The notes under the pieces were generated by a model that was given only the letters and a program-made list of their open reading frames with translations, had not been told where the DNA came from and did no database searches. DNA of 64,000 bases, taken from contig NZ_AUPM01000038.1 of assembly GCF_003265365.1 (NCBI RefSeq), positions 1-64,000 of the forward strand, in the 5' to 3' direction. The translations under genes and the position numbers were made by a program. Shown here one piece after another: positions 53,531 through 61,243 of this stretch (its first letter is position 1; every line of letters starts with the position of its first letter). The DNA comes from Petrotoga sp. 9PW.55.5.1 (lineage in GTDB: Bacteria > Thermotogota > Thermotogae > Petrotogales > Petrotogaceae).

Positions 53531-53959
53531 CTAAAAAGATTGATTTTCTATATTAATAGGTAATATTATTTGCGGAAGTCTGGATTTCATAAGAACTTCA
53601 TTTAAATATATTCTAAGATAGGGCCAAAGAATTTTATCTGCATAGTTTTCTAGATAGAATTTTTTGGCCCTAGAATTTTTTAACAATGATTCAAAATTTA
53701 TATCAGTTTCAAAAATTTCTCTAAAAGTTATAGTGTAATATGCTACCCTAGTATTTTCTCTTTCCAGAAAGATTCTATAAGTTACTATTAAATTTAATTC
53801 TTTTTGAACTTGCTCATAAACATATCCTCTTTCTATAGAAATTTCATCAATTTTTTCCAATTGCTTTTTACTTGTTCTTTCAAAAAATTCACTCTCTAAA
53901 AAGATATTTTTAATTTTTAATTCTCTAAGAAGCTTTATCTTGTTGTTTTTTTCTTTCAC
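53531..53959 (-). CDS. SecB-like chaperone (atypical, paired with XRE gene)
   Basis: The 142-residue protein resembles SecB in length and in its C-terminal half. NYADKILWPYLRIYLNEVL (residues 105-123) and SRLPQIILPINIE (126-138) parallel the SecB segments CPNILFPYARECI and GTFPQLNLAPVNF. The N-terminal FLESEFFERTS and the central beta strands (NLIVTYRIFLERENTRVAYY) fit the same fold. It lies 36 bases after an XRE regulator gene on the same strand. Classical SecB is largely proteobacterial; SecB-like proteins elsewhere often belong to toxin-antitoxin-chaperone modules. The fold call is from my own alignment by eye. Confidence 0.68.
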   Translation of the reverse strand: MKEKNNKIKLLRELKIKNIFLESEFFERTSKKQLEKIDEISIERGYVYEQVQKELNLIVTYRIFLERENTRVAYYTITFREIFETDINFESLLKNSRAKKFYLENYADKILWPYLRIYLNEVLMKSRLPQIILPINIENQSF

Positions 53960-53995
53960 AAAAAATCTACTCCTTATTTTATATTTATTATCAAA

Positions 53996-54322
53996 TTATT
54001 CCTCTAATTTTAGGTGAAAAATCTCTTCGAAATTATCTTCATTATTAAAATTTGAATCTTTTTTTATTTTTTCATCATTTACTACCTCCAAATATAATTT
54101 TATCTTACCACCCAAAACTTCTGCAAGTCTCTGTAAGAACATAAAAGTGGGGTTATAATTACCTTTTTCAAATTTGGAGATAATAGCTTGAGTTGTACCC
54201 ATCTTCTGTGCGAGACTTTTTTGGGTAATCCCTAATTGTAACCTTCTTTTCTTTATCTCGTACACGAAATCTAATAAAGAGCTCTTATCTATTTCTTCCC
54301 ATTTATTTTCTTTCTCATTCAA
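53996..54322 (-). CDS. XRE-family regulator, HigA-like antitoxin candidate
   Basis: The 108-residue protein has an HTH_3 domain (about residues 20-75) with LGITQKSLAQKMGTTQAIIS and KFEKGNYNPTFMFLQRLAEVL. The ending GGKIKLYLEV is typical of HigA antitoxins. Residues 80-108 form an acidic tail (NNEDNFEEIFHLKLEE), where chaperone-dependent HigA1 of Mycobacterium carries its chaperone-addiction sequence. The TTG at 54322 follows GAGGTGAGATAA; the nearby ATG is out of frame. No HigB-type toxin gene lies upstream, only 185 bases before a divergent transporter gene. Confidence 0.8.
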   Translation of the reverse strand: MNEKENKWEEIDKSSLLDFVYEIKKRRLQLGITQKSLAQKMGTTQAIISKFEKGNYNPTFMFLQRLAEVLGGKIKLYLEVVNDEKIKKDSNFNNEDNFEEIFHLKLEE

Positions 54323-54507
54323 TTATCTCACCTCTCAATAAAAATATTTTAAAAGATTTTAATTTTTATATTTTTACTCAATTGTAACTTTTTTATATTT
54401 TAAAAAGATTAAAAGTATGTTATAATAATTATTACCAAACTAATTATATCCAATTAAATTTCTATTCAAAATATTTATTTATGAAGAAACAGTAAAGGAG
54501 TGAGATT

Positions 54508-55164
54508 GTGGAGCTTTTTGAATATATTTCGACTAATTCAAGTATTATTTGGAAAGAATTCCTGAATCATTTAAAGATTATTGGATTATCATTACCTTTT
54601 TCTATTGGTATAGGAGTTCCTACAGGAATCTTTATTTCCCGCCATCCTAAAGCTGCAAATATAGTAATATACATTGCAAGCATTTTAATGACCATACCTA
54701 GTTTAGCGCTTTTTGGAATCATGGTTGTTGTTCTTTCTCCTTTTGGTGCTGGATTGGGGGTAACTCCTGCAGTTATCGCTTTAATAATTTATTCTCTACT
54801 ACCTATAATTAGAAACACATTAGTTGCTATTCAATCTCTTGATCCCGGAATGATTGAAGCCGCCAAAGGCATGGGCATGACAGAATCTCAGATTTTATTC
54901 AAAATCAGGTTACCATTATCTATAGCAACAATAATGTCCGGTGTAAGAAACGCTGTAGTCATGGGAGTAGGAGTAGCAACTTTAGGATACTTTGTTGCAT
55001 CTGGAGGATTAGGATATTTTATATTCGCAGGTTTAAGCCGATCAAGATATCCAATGGTTATTACTGGGGTAATTTTAGTTTCAATTTTAGGTATTTTAGC
55101 TAATTATTTACTTCTAAAATTCGAAGATTTAATAACTCCTAAAGGATTAAAAATAAAAGATTAA
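54508..55164 (+). CDS. glycine betaine/choline-type ABC permease (OpuCB/OpuCD-like), first
   Basis: The 218-residue permease has about five to six helices and the EAA-type loop IEAAKGMGMTESQILFKIRLPLS near residue 125. The N-terminal ISRHPKAANIVIYIASILMTIPSLALFG matches OpuBB/OpuCB. The start is GTG at 54508 after AAAGGAGTGAG. It is the first gene of a four-gene osmoprotectant importer (permease, ATPase, permease, binding protein). Confidence 0.9.
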   Translation: MELFEYISTNSSIIWKEFLNHLKIIGLSLPFSIGIGVPTGIFISRHPKAANIVIYIASILMTIPSLALFGIMVVVLSPFGAGLGVTPAVIALIIYSLLPIIRNTLVAIQSLDPGMIEAAKGMGMTESQILFKIRLPLSIATIMSGVRNAVVMGVGVATLGYFVASGGLGYFIFAGLSRSRYPMVITGVILVSILGILANYLLLKFEDLITPKGLKIKD

Positions 55165-55198
55165 AAACACTATAAAGAAATAGGAGGAACAATTTCAA

Positions 55199-56299
55199 AT
55201 GGCTATACAATTAATAGATCTAACCAAAAAATATGGAGATTTCACAGCAGTTAACAATTTAAATATTGAATTTGAAGATCATAAATTAACGATTCTAATA
55301 GGACCTTCTGGATGTGGAAAAACCACAACATTAAAGATGATAAATAGATTAATTGAAAGAACCTCAGGGGATATTAAATTCGATGGAACTTCAATAGATG
55401 ATATAAACCCAATTGAACTTAGAAGACGTATTGGTTATGTTATTCAAGAGATTGGATTATTCCCACATATGAATGTTTTTGACAATATAGCAGTTGTTCC
55501 GAGACTTTTAAAATGGACTGAAGATAAAATAAAAAAGAGGGTATATGAGTTAGTGGATTTAGTAAATTTGGAAGAATCTCAAACTTTAAAATATCCTGCT
55601 CAATTATCAGGTGGGCAACGGCAAAGAGTGGGTGTAGCAAGAGGTCTTGCAGCTGATCCAGATATTTTGTTAATGGATGAACCTTTTGGCGCTATCGATC
55701 CGATTAATAGAGAAACTTTACAAGATGCTTTTATAGAAATACAAGAAAAAATTAAAAAGACGATCATTTTTGTTACCCATGATATTAGAGAAGCATTAAA
55801 ACTAGGAGATAAAATTGCAATTTTTAATGAAGGAAAACTCGTTCAATATGATGAGACACAACAAGTTGTTCAAAATCCAAAAAATGATTTCGTGAAAGAT
55901 ATTTTAGGTGAGGATAGCCAATTTAAATCCTTGGAATTCATGAAAGTAAAGGAAAGTTTATTCAAAGACATTCAAATATTCAAATTGAACGAAGATTTTG
56001 AAAAAATTAAAAGCAAATCAAAAAATTATTATCCTATCACCATATTTGTCAATCAAAATAATAAATTTATAGGCTTCGTTGAAACCAAAAAATTAAAACG
56101 CATACCCGATTTTTCCAGACTTCAAAAAGCATTTAAAAAAGATTTTGTCACAGAAAATTCTAGCTTATATGAAGCTTTGAATAAGATATTAAGTTCTTCT
56201 AGTACAAATATACCAGTAATCACAGATAAGCAAGAGGTCTTAGGAGTAATAAACTTAAAAGCTATATTCGAACAGATACCAAACAGTGAAGAAGTTTGA
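55199..56299 (+). CDS. opuCA: glycine betaine/choline-type ABC ATPase with CBS domains (OpuCA-like)
   Basis: The 366-residue protein has Walker A GPSGCGKTT near residue 36, Q-loop, signature LSGGQRQR, Walker B ILLMDEPFGAI and VTHDIREALKLG. A C-terminal tandem CBS-like region follows from about residue 245. The CBS domains in OpuA/OpuC ATPases sense ionic strength or cyclic-di-AMP and gate uptake of compatible solutes. GGAGGAAC precedes the ATG. Confidence 0.93.
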   Translation: MAIQLIDLTKKYGDFTAVNNLNIEFEDHKLTILIGPSGCGKTTTLKMINRLIERTSGDIKFDGTSIDDINPIELRRRIGYVIQEIGLFPHMNVFDNIAVVPRLLKWTEDKIKKRVYELVDLVNLEESQTLKYPAQLSGGQRQRVGVARGLAADPDILLMDEPFGAIDPINRETLQDAFIEIQEKIKKTIIFVTHDIREALKLGDKIAIFNEGKLVQYDETQQVVQNPKNDFVKDILGEDSQFKSLEFMKVKESLFKDIQIFKLNEDFEKIKSKSKNYYPITIFVNQNNKFIGFVETKKLKRIPDFSRLQKAFKKDFVTENSSLYEALNKILSSSSTNIPVITDKQEVLGVINLKAIFEQIPNSEEV

Positions 56300-56312
56300 A
56301 AAGGAGGATAAT

Positions 56313-56963
56313 ATGGCTTTTTTTTCTTACGTAAGTCAGAATTTAGGATATATGGGAATAAAAGCTTTAGAACATTTATATTTATTCGCTATATCTTGGG
56401 CACTAGCTATTGTTGTTGGAATGTTAATAGGAATATACGTTACTCGCCCTGGTAGAGAAAGAGGAGGAAGAGTAGCTCTAATAATTACCGGTATGGCGCA
56501 AGCCGTACCAAGTATAGCTGTTATTGCTCTAGTTTTTATATTCATGGGAATAGGAGCTGCTCCAGCGATTTTCGCACTTTTTCTATATAGTATAGTCCCT
56601 ATCACATTTAATACTGCTTCCGGGCTTTTCGGAATCGATAAAGATATGATTGAAGCAGCGAAAGGTATGGGCATGACCAACAGAATGATTTTATGGAGAG
56701 TTGAAATACCTAACGCAATACCAACTATTTTTTCAGGTATTAGAAACGCAGCTATTATAAACCTGGGAACAGCTACTATAGCATCAGCAATTGGTGCAGG
56801 AGGTTTAGGAGAACTTATCTTTATCGGACTAGGTACGTTCAAATATGAAATGATATTAGCCGGTGCGATACCTGTTTCAATAATGGCTGTCTTAATTGAT
56901 CTCATTCTAGGAGTAGTTCAAAATAAAATGACATCGGAAGGTCTCAAATTACAAAGTGAATAA
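56313..56963 (+). CDS. glycine betaine/choline-type ABC permease, second (OpuCD-like)
   Basis: The 216-residue permease contains IEAAKGMGMTNRMILWRVEIPNAIPT, an EAA loop nearly identical in form to that of the first permease, and ASAIGAGGLGELIFIGLGTFK. I set the start at ATG 56313 after AAGGAGGATA; an upstream GTG would lie inside the ribosome site and in the end of the ATPase gene. It pairs with the first permease as a heterodimer. Confidence 0.9.
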   Translation: MAFFSYVSQNLGYMGIKALEHLYLFAISWALAIVVGMLIGIYVTRPGRERGGRVALIITGMAQAVPSIAVIALVFIFMGIGAAPAIFALFLYSIVPITFNTASGLFGIDKDMIEAAKGMGMTNRMILWRVEIPNAIPTIFSGIRNAAIINLGTATIASAIGAGGLGELIFIGLGTFKYEMILAGAIPVSIMAVLIDLILGVVQNKMTSEGLKLQSE

Positions 56964-57014
56964 AGATATATTGGTTTACTTTCTTTCCAAAATCTTTTAA
57001 TGGAGGTGTTAACA

Positions 57015-57899
57015 TTGAAAAAATTGGTATTACTTCTTTTAATAGGTGTTGTTTCATTAACTAGTGTGTTTGGAGCTACTTTAACCGTTGGTGCAAAAAA
57101 TTTCACTGAGCAATATGTTTTAGGTAATTTAGCATCATTACTTCTTGAAGAAAATGGTTTTCAAATTGTCGAAAGATTTGGACTAAGTTCTTTAGTTGCA
57201 AGACAAGCCTTGTTAACAGGACAAATTGATTTATACGCAGATTATACAGGTACAGCATGGGTTACTTATCTTGACCAAGAAGAATTGATAGCAGATCCCG
57301 ATGAATTACTTCAAAAAGTAAGAGAATTAGATGCAGAAAATGAAATAGTTTGGCTTGATAGGATCAACGCTAATAATACCTATGCATTAGCTATACGAAG
57401 AGAAGATCATGAAAAGTATGGATTTGAAAATTTATCTGATTTAGTTGCTTATTGGAATGAACATCCTAAAGAATTTGTTGTAGGAGTTGGTTATGAATTT
57501 TACGAAAGACCAGATGGATTCTTTGCTTTTGCAGAACATTACGGTTTAAATATTCCAAATTCTCAAGTATCAACTATGGATGACGGTTTGACTTATGAAG
57601 CTCTTGCAAACAAAAAAATAGACATAGCAATGGTCTTTGCCACCGATCCAAAGATTTTAAGATATAATTTATACGTTCTTGAAGACGACTTGAACTTCTG
57701 GCCATACTATCATATTTCTTATGCTGTAAGGGAAGATGTATTAAATAAATACCCGGAAATTGAAGAAATATTGAGACCACTTACTTTATATCTTAATCAA
57801 GATGTACTTATAAGGTTAAACTATAGAGTGGATATCGAAGGATTAGAACCTAAAATAGTTGCAAGAGATTATTTGGAAGGTTTAGGACTAATAGATTAA
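57015..57899 (+). CDS. glycine betaine/choline-type substrate-binding protein (OpuCC/ProX-like)
   Basis: The 294-residue protein has a signal peptide (MKKLVLLLLIGVVSLTSVFG) without a lipobox Cys, then TLTVGAKNFTEQYVLGNL, the standard OpuAC start. Other family segments are YADYTGTAWVTY and YYHISYAVREDV. Aromatic residues (for example Trp and Tyr in those motifs) would box the quaternary ammonium group. TTG at 57015 follows GGAGGTG; the apparent ATG at 57000 overlaps that site. A clear terminator follows. Confidence 0.9.
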   Translation: MKKLVLLLLIGVVSLTSVFGATLTVGAKNFTEQYVLGNLASLLLEENGFQIVERFGLSSLVARQALLTGQIDLYADYTGTAWVTYLDQEELIADPDELLQKVRELDAENEIVWLDRINANNTYALAIRREDHEKYGFENLSDLVAYWNEHPKEFVVGVGYEFYERPDGFFAFAEHYGLNIPNSQVSTMDDGLTYEALANKKIDIAMVFATDPKILRYNLYVLEDDLNFWPYYHISYAVREDVLNKYPEIEEILRPLTLYLNQDVLIRLNYRVDIEGLEPKIVARDYLEGLGLID

Positions 57900-57910
57900 G
57901 TTTAAAAATT

Positions 57911-57937
57911 AAAAAACCGGGACTATCCCGGTTTTTT
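57911..57937. terminator. bidirectional terminator between opu and met operons
   Basis: AAAAAACCGGGA (57911-57922) pairs exactly with TCCCGGTTTTTT (57926-57937) across a three-base loop. The symmetrical A and T runs let it stop both the opu transcript and the opposing met transcript. The last two bases overlap the metI stop codon. Confidence 0.9.
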
Positions 57938-58574
57938 ATTTTCTTAAAGAATTCGCTAACTTTGATCCAGAAAATTGAATGATTTGAGTTAATAAGATTA
58001 AAATCGCAACATCATATAATAAAACATCCATTCTAAATCTTTGATAACCATAATTTATAGCCATTGCTCCAAGCCCCCCAGCTCCTACTGCACCGGCTAT
58101 CGCTGTATAAGTAATCAAGTTAATAATCAATAAAGTTATATTAGAAATCATCTCAGGAGCAGTTTCAGGCAACAATACCTTCAAAACAAACTGCCTGTTT
58201 GTCATACCCATCGAAACTGAGGTATCCCACAATCCTTGTGAAAGATTATTAAAAGAGTTTTCAGCGAGTCTTGCCATAAAAGGTATTGCGGCAATACTTA
58301 AAGGAACAATAGCCGCAGTCGAACCAATTATCGTACCAGTCAACAATCTTGTCAATGGAATTATCAATATTATCAAAATTATAAAAGGTATGGATCTAAA
58401 AATATTTACAATCCAATCAAGTACAGAATATAACTTTCTAGAGGAACTATTGTTACTTTTAGATAGTAAATAAAGCGCTATTCCCAAAGGAATACCTAAC
58501 AATATTGATATAAATCCTGAAACAAAAGTCATGTACAACGTTTCAAGTGTGGCTACTATAAGATCTTGGACCAT
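57936..58574 (-). CDS. metI: methionine ABC transporter permease
   Basis: The 212-residue permease matches MetI: LETLYMTFVSGFISILLGIPLGI at the N-terminus, IPFIILIILIIPLTRLLTGT, the EAA loop LWDTSVSMGMTNRQFVLKVLLPETAPEMI, and GAVGAGGLGAMAINYGYQRFR. It forms the channel for D/L-methionine with MetN and MetQ. It abuts metN. The SAM riboswitch assigned upstream supports methionine as substrate. Confidence 0.93.
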   Translation of the reverse strand: MVQDLIVATLETLYMTFVSGFISILLGIPLGIALYLLSKSNNSSSRKLYSVLDWIVNIFRSIPFIILIILIIPLTRLLTGTIIGSTAAIVPLSIAAIPFMARLAENSFNNLSQGLWDTSVSMGMTNRQFVLKVLLPETAPEMISNITLLIINLITYTAIAGAVGAGGLGAMAINYGYQRFRMDVLLYDVAILILLTQIIQFSGSKLANSLRK

Positions 58575-59573
58575 TTATTTCAGCACCTCAACTTTATAAA
58601 CTTTGGCAGAAAGTTCTTCTAGAAATTTCTCCATCTCATTTTCATCAGAAACAACTTCTAAAATTAAAGTTCCGTATGGGTTATCTTTTAAATGTTCTAT
58701 TTTGCCATAAAGTACATTTAACGTAATATCATACTTTTTAGAAACTTCATGTAATATAGGTTCATGAGTTTTTTCGCCCCAGAAAACTACTTTTATCAAC
58801 CTGTCGTGTTCACCTTTAACTACTTCTCTAACTTTTTTCCAATCAATATTTATTTCCTGATAAAATTCTTTATTTAATTCGTTTTCTTTTTCTATAAAAA
58901 ATTCGTGAACTTTACCAAAGAAATCAACACTACCATTTTTTAAATAAACTACTTTATCACATATCTTCTTAATAACATCCATTTCATGTGTGACTATCAA
59001 TATTGACTTTTTAGTACTCTTGTTAATCTCTAATATCAAATCAAGTATCTTTTGAGTGGTACTTGGATCAAGCGAAGAAGTAGGTTCATCGAATAAAATA
59101 ATATCAGGATTACTGATTAATGCTCTAGCAATAGCTGTTCTTTGTTTTTCTCCACCAGAAAGTTGGGATGGATAAGCATCTTTTCTATGAGACAGATTAA
59201 GATCATTCAATATTTTATCTACAGATGATTTTATATCTACTTTAGCAATTTTTTCTATCTCTAGCGGTAAAGATACATTTTGAAAAACCGTTCTCGAACT
59301 TAACAAATTAAAATTTTGAAATACTATACTTATTTTCTTCCTTATTTTTCTTAATTCGTTACTCTCTAAATGAGTTATCTCCAAATCATCCAAATAAATT
59401 TCCCCGGAAGTGGGCGATTGGAGGAGGTTGAGTGTTCTTAAAAGAGATGTTTTACCTGCTCCAGAAAGCCCAATTATTCCTAAAATTTCTCCATCTTCTA
59501 CGGTAAAGTTTATATTTTTTAAAACATGCAAGTTTTCGTCATATACAAGATTAAGATCTTTTATTCTTAACAC
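58575..59573 (-). CDS. metN: methionine ABC transporter ATPase with NIL domain
   Basis: The 332-residue protein has Walker A GLSGAGKTS near residue 36, signature LSGGEKQR, Walker B IILFDEPTSSLDP and a C-terminal NIL domain (about 255-330). In MetN the NIL domain binds methionine and inhibits transport when the cytoplasmic pool is full. It lies between metQ and metI with a one-base junction to metI. Confidence 0.93.
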   Translation of the reverse strand: MLRIKDLNLVYDENLHVLKNINFTVEDGEILGIIGLSGAGKTSLLRTLNLLQSPTSGEIYLDDLEITHLESNELRKIRKKISIVFQNFNLLSSRTVFQNVSLPLEIEKIAKVDIKSSVDKILNDLNLSHRKDAYPSQLSGGEKQRTAIARALISNPDIILFDEPTSSLDPSTTQKILDLILEINKSTKKSILIVTHEMDVIKKICDKVVYLKNGSVDFFGKVHEFFIEKENELNKEFYQEINIDWKKVREVVKGEHDRLIKVVFWGEKTHEPILHEVSKKYDITLNVLYGKIEHLKDNPYGTLILEVVSDENEMEKFLEELSAKVYKVEVLK

Positions 59574-59597
59574 TTATAATATTCTCCTTTTAAAAAA

Positions 59598-60428
59598 TTA
59601 GAAAACAGGAACTACTGCTCCATTGTATTTTTCTAGGATAAAGTTTCTTACCTTTTCCGTAGTTAACACTTCAACAAGTGCCTTAACTAACTCATCATCA
59701 GCTCTATTTTCTTTAACCGCAATTATATTGGCATACGGAGATTCAGCTCCTTCATAGAAAACTGCATCTTTTAATGGATTTAAATCAGCTTCAATAGCAT
59801 AATTTGTGTTAATAACTGCTCCTACAACGTTCTTGTCACTCTTATAAGTTCTTGGCAAATAAGGTGCTTCTAATTCCTTGAATTTTAAACCATAAGGATT
59901 TTCAAGAATATCTTTAATAGTTGCAACCAAAGGATCTTCTCTATCGTTTAATTTTATAATCCCGTTTTCTTGAAGTAATAACAAAGACCTTCCTTCGTTT
60001 GTTACATCGTTAGGTAGTATTATCAAATCACCTTTTTTTAAATCTTTTAGATCCTTTTTTAAATAGAAACCCATAGGTTCAACGTGTATCTTAGCAATAG
60101 AAACTAAATCATTTATACCCCTTTCTCTTGTAAAAGTTTCTAAATAAGGTTCGTGTTGAAAATAATTCGCATCAATTGAACCATCTTCCAAAGCCAAATT
60201 AGGTTGTACGTAATCTGTGAAGATAACTATATCCAATTTTACTCCCGTCTTTTCTTCAAAATCATCTTTAACAAACTCAAGGATTTCTGCATGTGGAACA
60301 GGTGTAGCTCCTACTTTAAAGCTTTTTCCCCCTCCAAATCCAAATGCAGCAAAACCAACTTGATTTAATAAAACTCCAAAAAAAACAAATAGAATCAATA
60401 CCTTTACTACTCTTGTGTTTATTTTCAT
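59598..60428 (-). CDS. metQ: methionine-binding protein (NlpA/MetQ family)
   Basis: The 276-residue protein has a signal peptide (starting MKINTRVVKVLILFVFFG) with no lipobox cysteine, unlike most MetQ lipoproteins. The mature start KVGATPVPHAEILEFVKDDF is diagnostic, followed by TDYVQPNLALEDGSIDANYFQHEPYL and ILPNDVTNEGRSLLLLQENG. It delivers methionine to MetNI. GGGAGGGAG precedes the ATG. It is the first gene behind the SAM riboswitch. Confidence 0.94.
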   Translation of the reverse strand: MKINTRVVKVLILFVFFGVLLNQVGFAAFGFGGGKSFKVGATPVPHAEILEFVKDDFEEKTGVKLDIVIFTDYVQPNLALEDGSIDANYFQHEPYLETFTRERGINDLVSIAKIHVEPMGFYLKKDLKDLKKGDLIILPNDVTNEGRSLLLLQENGIIKLNDREDPLVATIKDILENPYGLKFKELEAPYLPRTYKSDKNVVGAVINTNYAIEADLNPLKDAVFYEGAESPYANIIAVKENRADDELVKALVEVLTTEKVRNFILEKYNGAVVPVF

Positions 60429-60468
60429 GTGTACTCCCTCCCTAGGTTTTAGTTTTTAGATAAATATT

Positions 60469-60500
60469 AAAAAACCTCTTCCTGGGTATGGAAGAGGTTT
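60469..60500 (-). terminator. SAM riboswitch terminator
   Basis: On the minus strand AAACCTCTTCC pairs with GGAAGAGGTTT across a loop of about seven bases and is followed by a T run. It lies about 40 bases before the metQ ATG. The aptamer 3' segment GGAGAGG can pair imperfectly with CCTCTTCC, giving the antiterminator expected for an OFF switch. Confidence 0.88.
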
Positions 60501-60524
60501 AATTATTTATAAATTTTTCCTCTC

Positions 60525-60631
60525 CTTATCTCCCAGAATTCCTCTGCAGGATTTGGCACCGTTACATGATATTTTGTATCATGTAGGTTGCCGGGCTTCA
60601 CAGGGCCAGTCCCTCCACCACTCTTGATAAG
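60525..60631 (-). promoter_or_regulatory. SAM-I riboswitch (S-box)
   Basis: The minus-strand sequence contains the S-box core CTTATCAAGAG...GGTGGAGGGA, then GGCCC, TGAAGCCCGGCAACC and GGTGCCAAATCC. P1 is closed by CTTATC (60631-60626) with GATAAG (60530-60525), and the variable P3/P4 arm is the hairpin of TACATGATA with TATCATGTA. Binding of S-adenosylmethionine stabilises P1 and permits the downstream terminator to form, shutting off metQNI. All class-defining conserved segments are present. Confidence 0.96.
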
Positions 60632-60652
60632 GAAATTTATTAATTTTAACTA

Positions 60653-60681
60653 ATAATACCATATTTATTTTTAAAAGTCAA
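60653..60681 (-). promoter_or_regulatory. promoter of the metQNI operon
   Basis: On the minus strand TTGACT (60681-60676) and TATTAT (60658-60653) are separated by 17 bases and lie about 22 bases before the riboswitch P1. It is close to the consensus sigma-70 promoter. Confidence 0.75.
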
Positions 60682-60711
60682 GACAACATCTTTCTCTTTC
60701 CAAAAGAAAAA

Positions 60712-60869
60712 TTACAAATAATTCTTATCTATTCCAACTTGTTTTAATATTTCTTAGTCTTTTCGTTAACATAAATATGATGACTACCTTTTACTCTATC
60801 CAATTTAAAACCATTTTTTCTCAAAGTCCTTATTATCTGTTTAGAATTAAAAGAAGGTAATTTTGACAT
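60712..60869 (-). pseudogene. decayed hicA mRNA-interferase toxin
   Basis: An ATG at 60869, immediately after the hicB stop (TAAATG), opens a 41-residue frame: MSKLPSFNSKQIIRTLRKNG, then FKLDRVKGSHHIYVNEKTKK. This is the HicA N-terminal half with the catalytic His in GSHH. It stops at 60744-60746. The expected HicA C-terminal end reappears in another frame as ILKQVGIDKNYL (60750-60715, stop 60712-60714). The central beta strand with its VPxH motif is missing, so an internal deletion with a frameshift destroyed the gene. Confidence 0.8.
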
Positions 60870-61097
60870 TTAAATATCAACCGTCAATGTATATTCTAAA
60901 GTTTTATCCTCGGTAGGTATTTCTTCCCCATTTTCAATCAAACTTTCTAAATACAAATCGATAGCCTCTTTAGCCATTTTTATAGCTTCTTCTATTGTTT
61001 TTCCGTAGGTAACACATCCTGTTAATGTTGGAACTATTACTGTGTATCCTCCTTCCGGTTCTTTTCTCAAAAGTATCTTATAAGTCAATTTTTTCAT
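60870..61097 (-). CDS. hicB: HicB-family antitoxin
   Basis: The 75-residue protein is the partial RNase H fold of HicB: LLRKEPEGGYTVIVPTLTGCVTYGKTIEEAIKMAKEAIDLYLESL. It lacks a C-terminal DNA-binding domain, as in short HicB proteins. Its partner gene hicA directly downstream is broken, so no active toxin is encoded here. The -10 TATAAT at 61130-61135 preceded by TGG forms an extended -10 promoter. It may be kept as a regulator or be a relic. Confidence 0.88.
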   Translation of the reverse strand: MKKLTYKILLRKEPEGGYTVIVPTLTGCVTYGKTIEEAIKMAKEAIDLYLESLIENGEEIPTEDKTLEYTLTVDI

Positions 61098-61131
61098 ATA
61101 ATCACCTCAAAGTTTGTCTTTCTTATTTAAT

Positions 61132-61167
61132 TATACCATACGTTATACAATACTATATATACCATAC
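61132..61167. repeat. 10-bp direct repeat between hicB and fprA
   Basis: TATACCATAC occurs at 61132-61141 and again at 61158-61167, 26 bases apart, in the short region between the divergent hicB and flavodiiron genes. The first copy overlaps the hicB -10 element. It could be an operator for autoregulation; the region is AT-rich, which limits the significance. Confidence 0.45.
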
Positions 61168-61172
61168 TTATT

Positions 61173-61202
61173 TTGAAATTAGCATATATACTGTGATATA
61201 AT
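61173..61202 (+). promoter_or_regulatory. promoter of the flavodiiron protein gene
   Basis: TTGAAA (61173-61178) and TATAAT (61197-61202) are separated by 18 bases. Transcription would start near 61209, which rules out the GTG at 61208 as a start and supports the ATG at 61244. Confidence 0.7.
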
Positions 61203-61243
61203 AATTAGTGAATAATCAAACAAACATGCAAGGAGGAATGAAT

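Noticed and set aside
54344-54411. Near-identical ATATTTTAAAAGATT-like strings as operators upstream of the XRE gene
   Set aside because: The region is almost pure A and T, so two similar strings 52 bases apart are expected by chance.
56336-56905. 189-residue open frame opposite the second opu permease gene
   Set aside because: It is fully antisense to a well-supported permease and has low-complexity Ile/Ala/Pro composition typical of a shadow frame.
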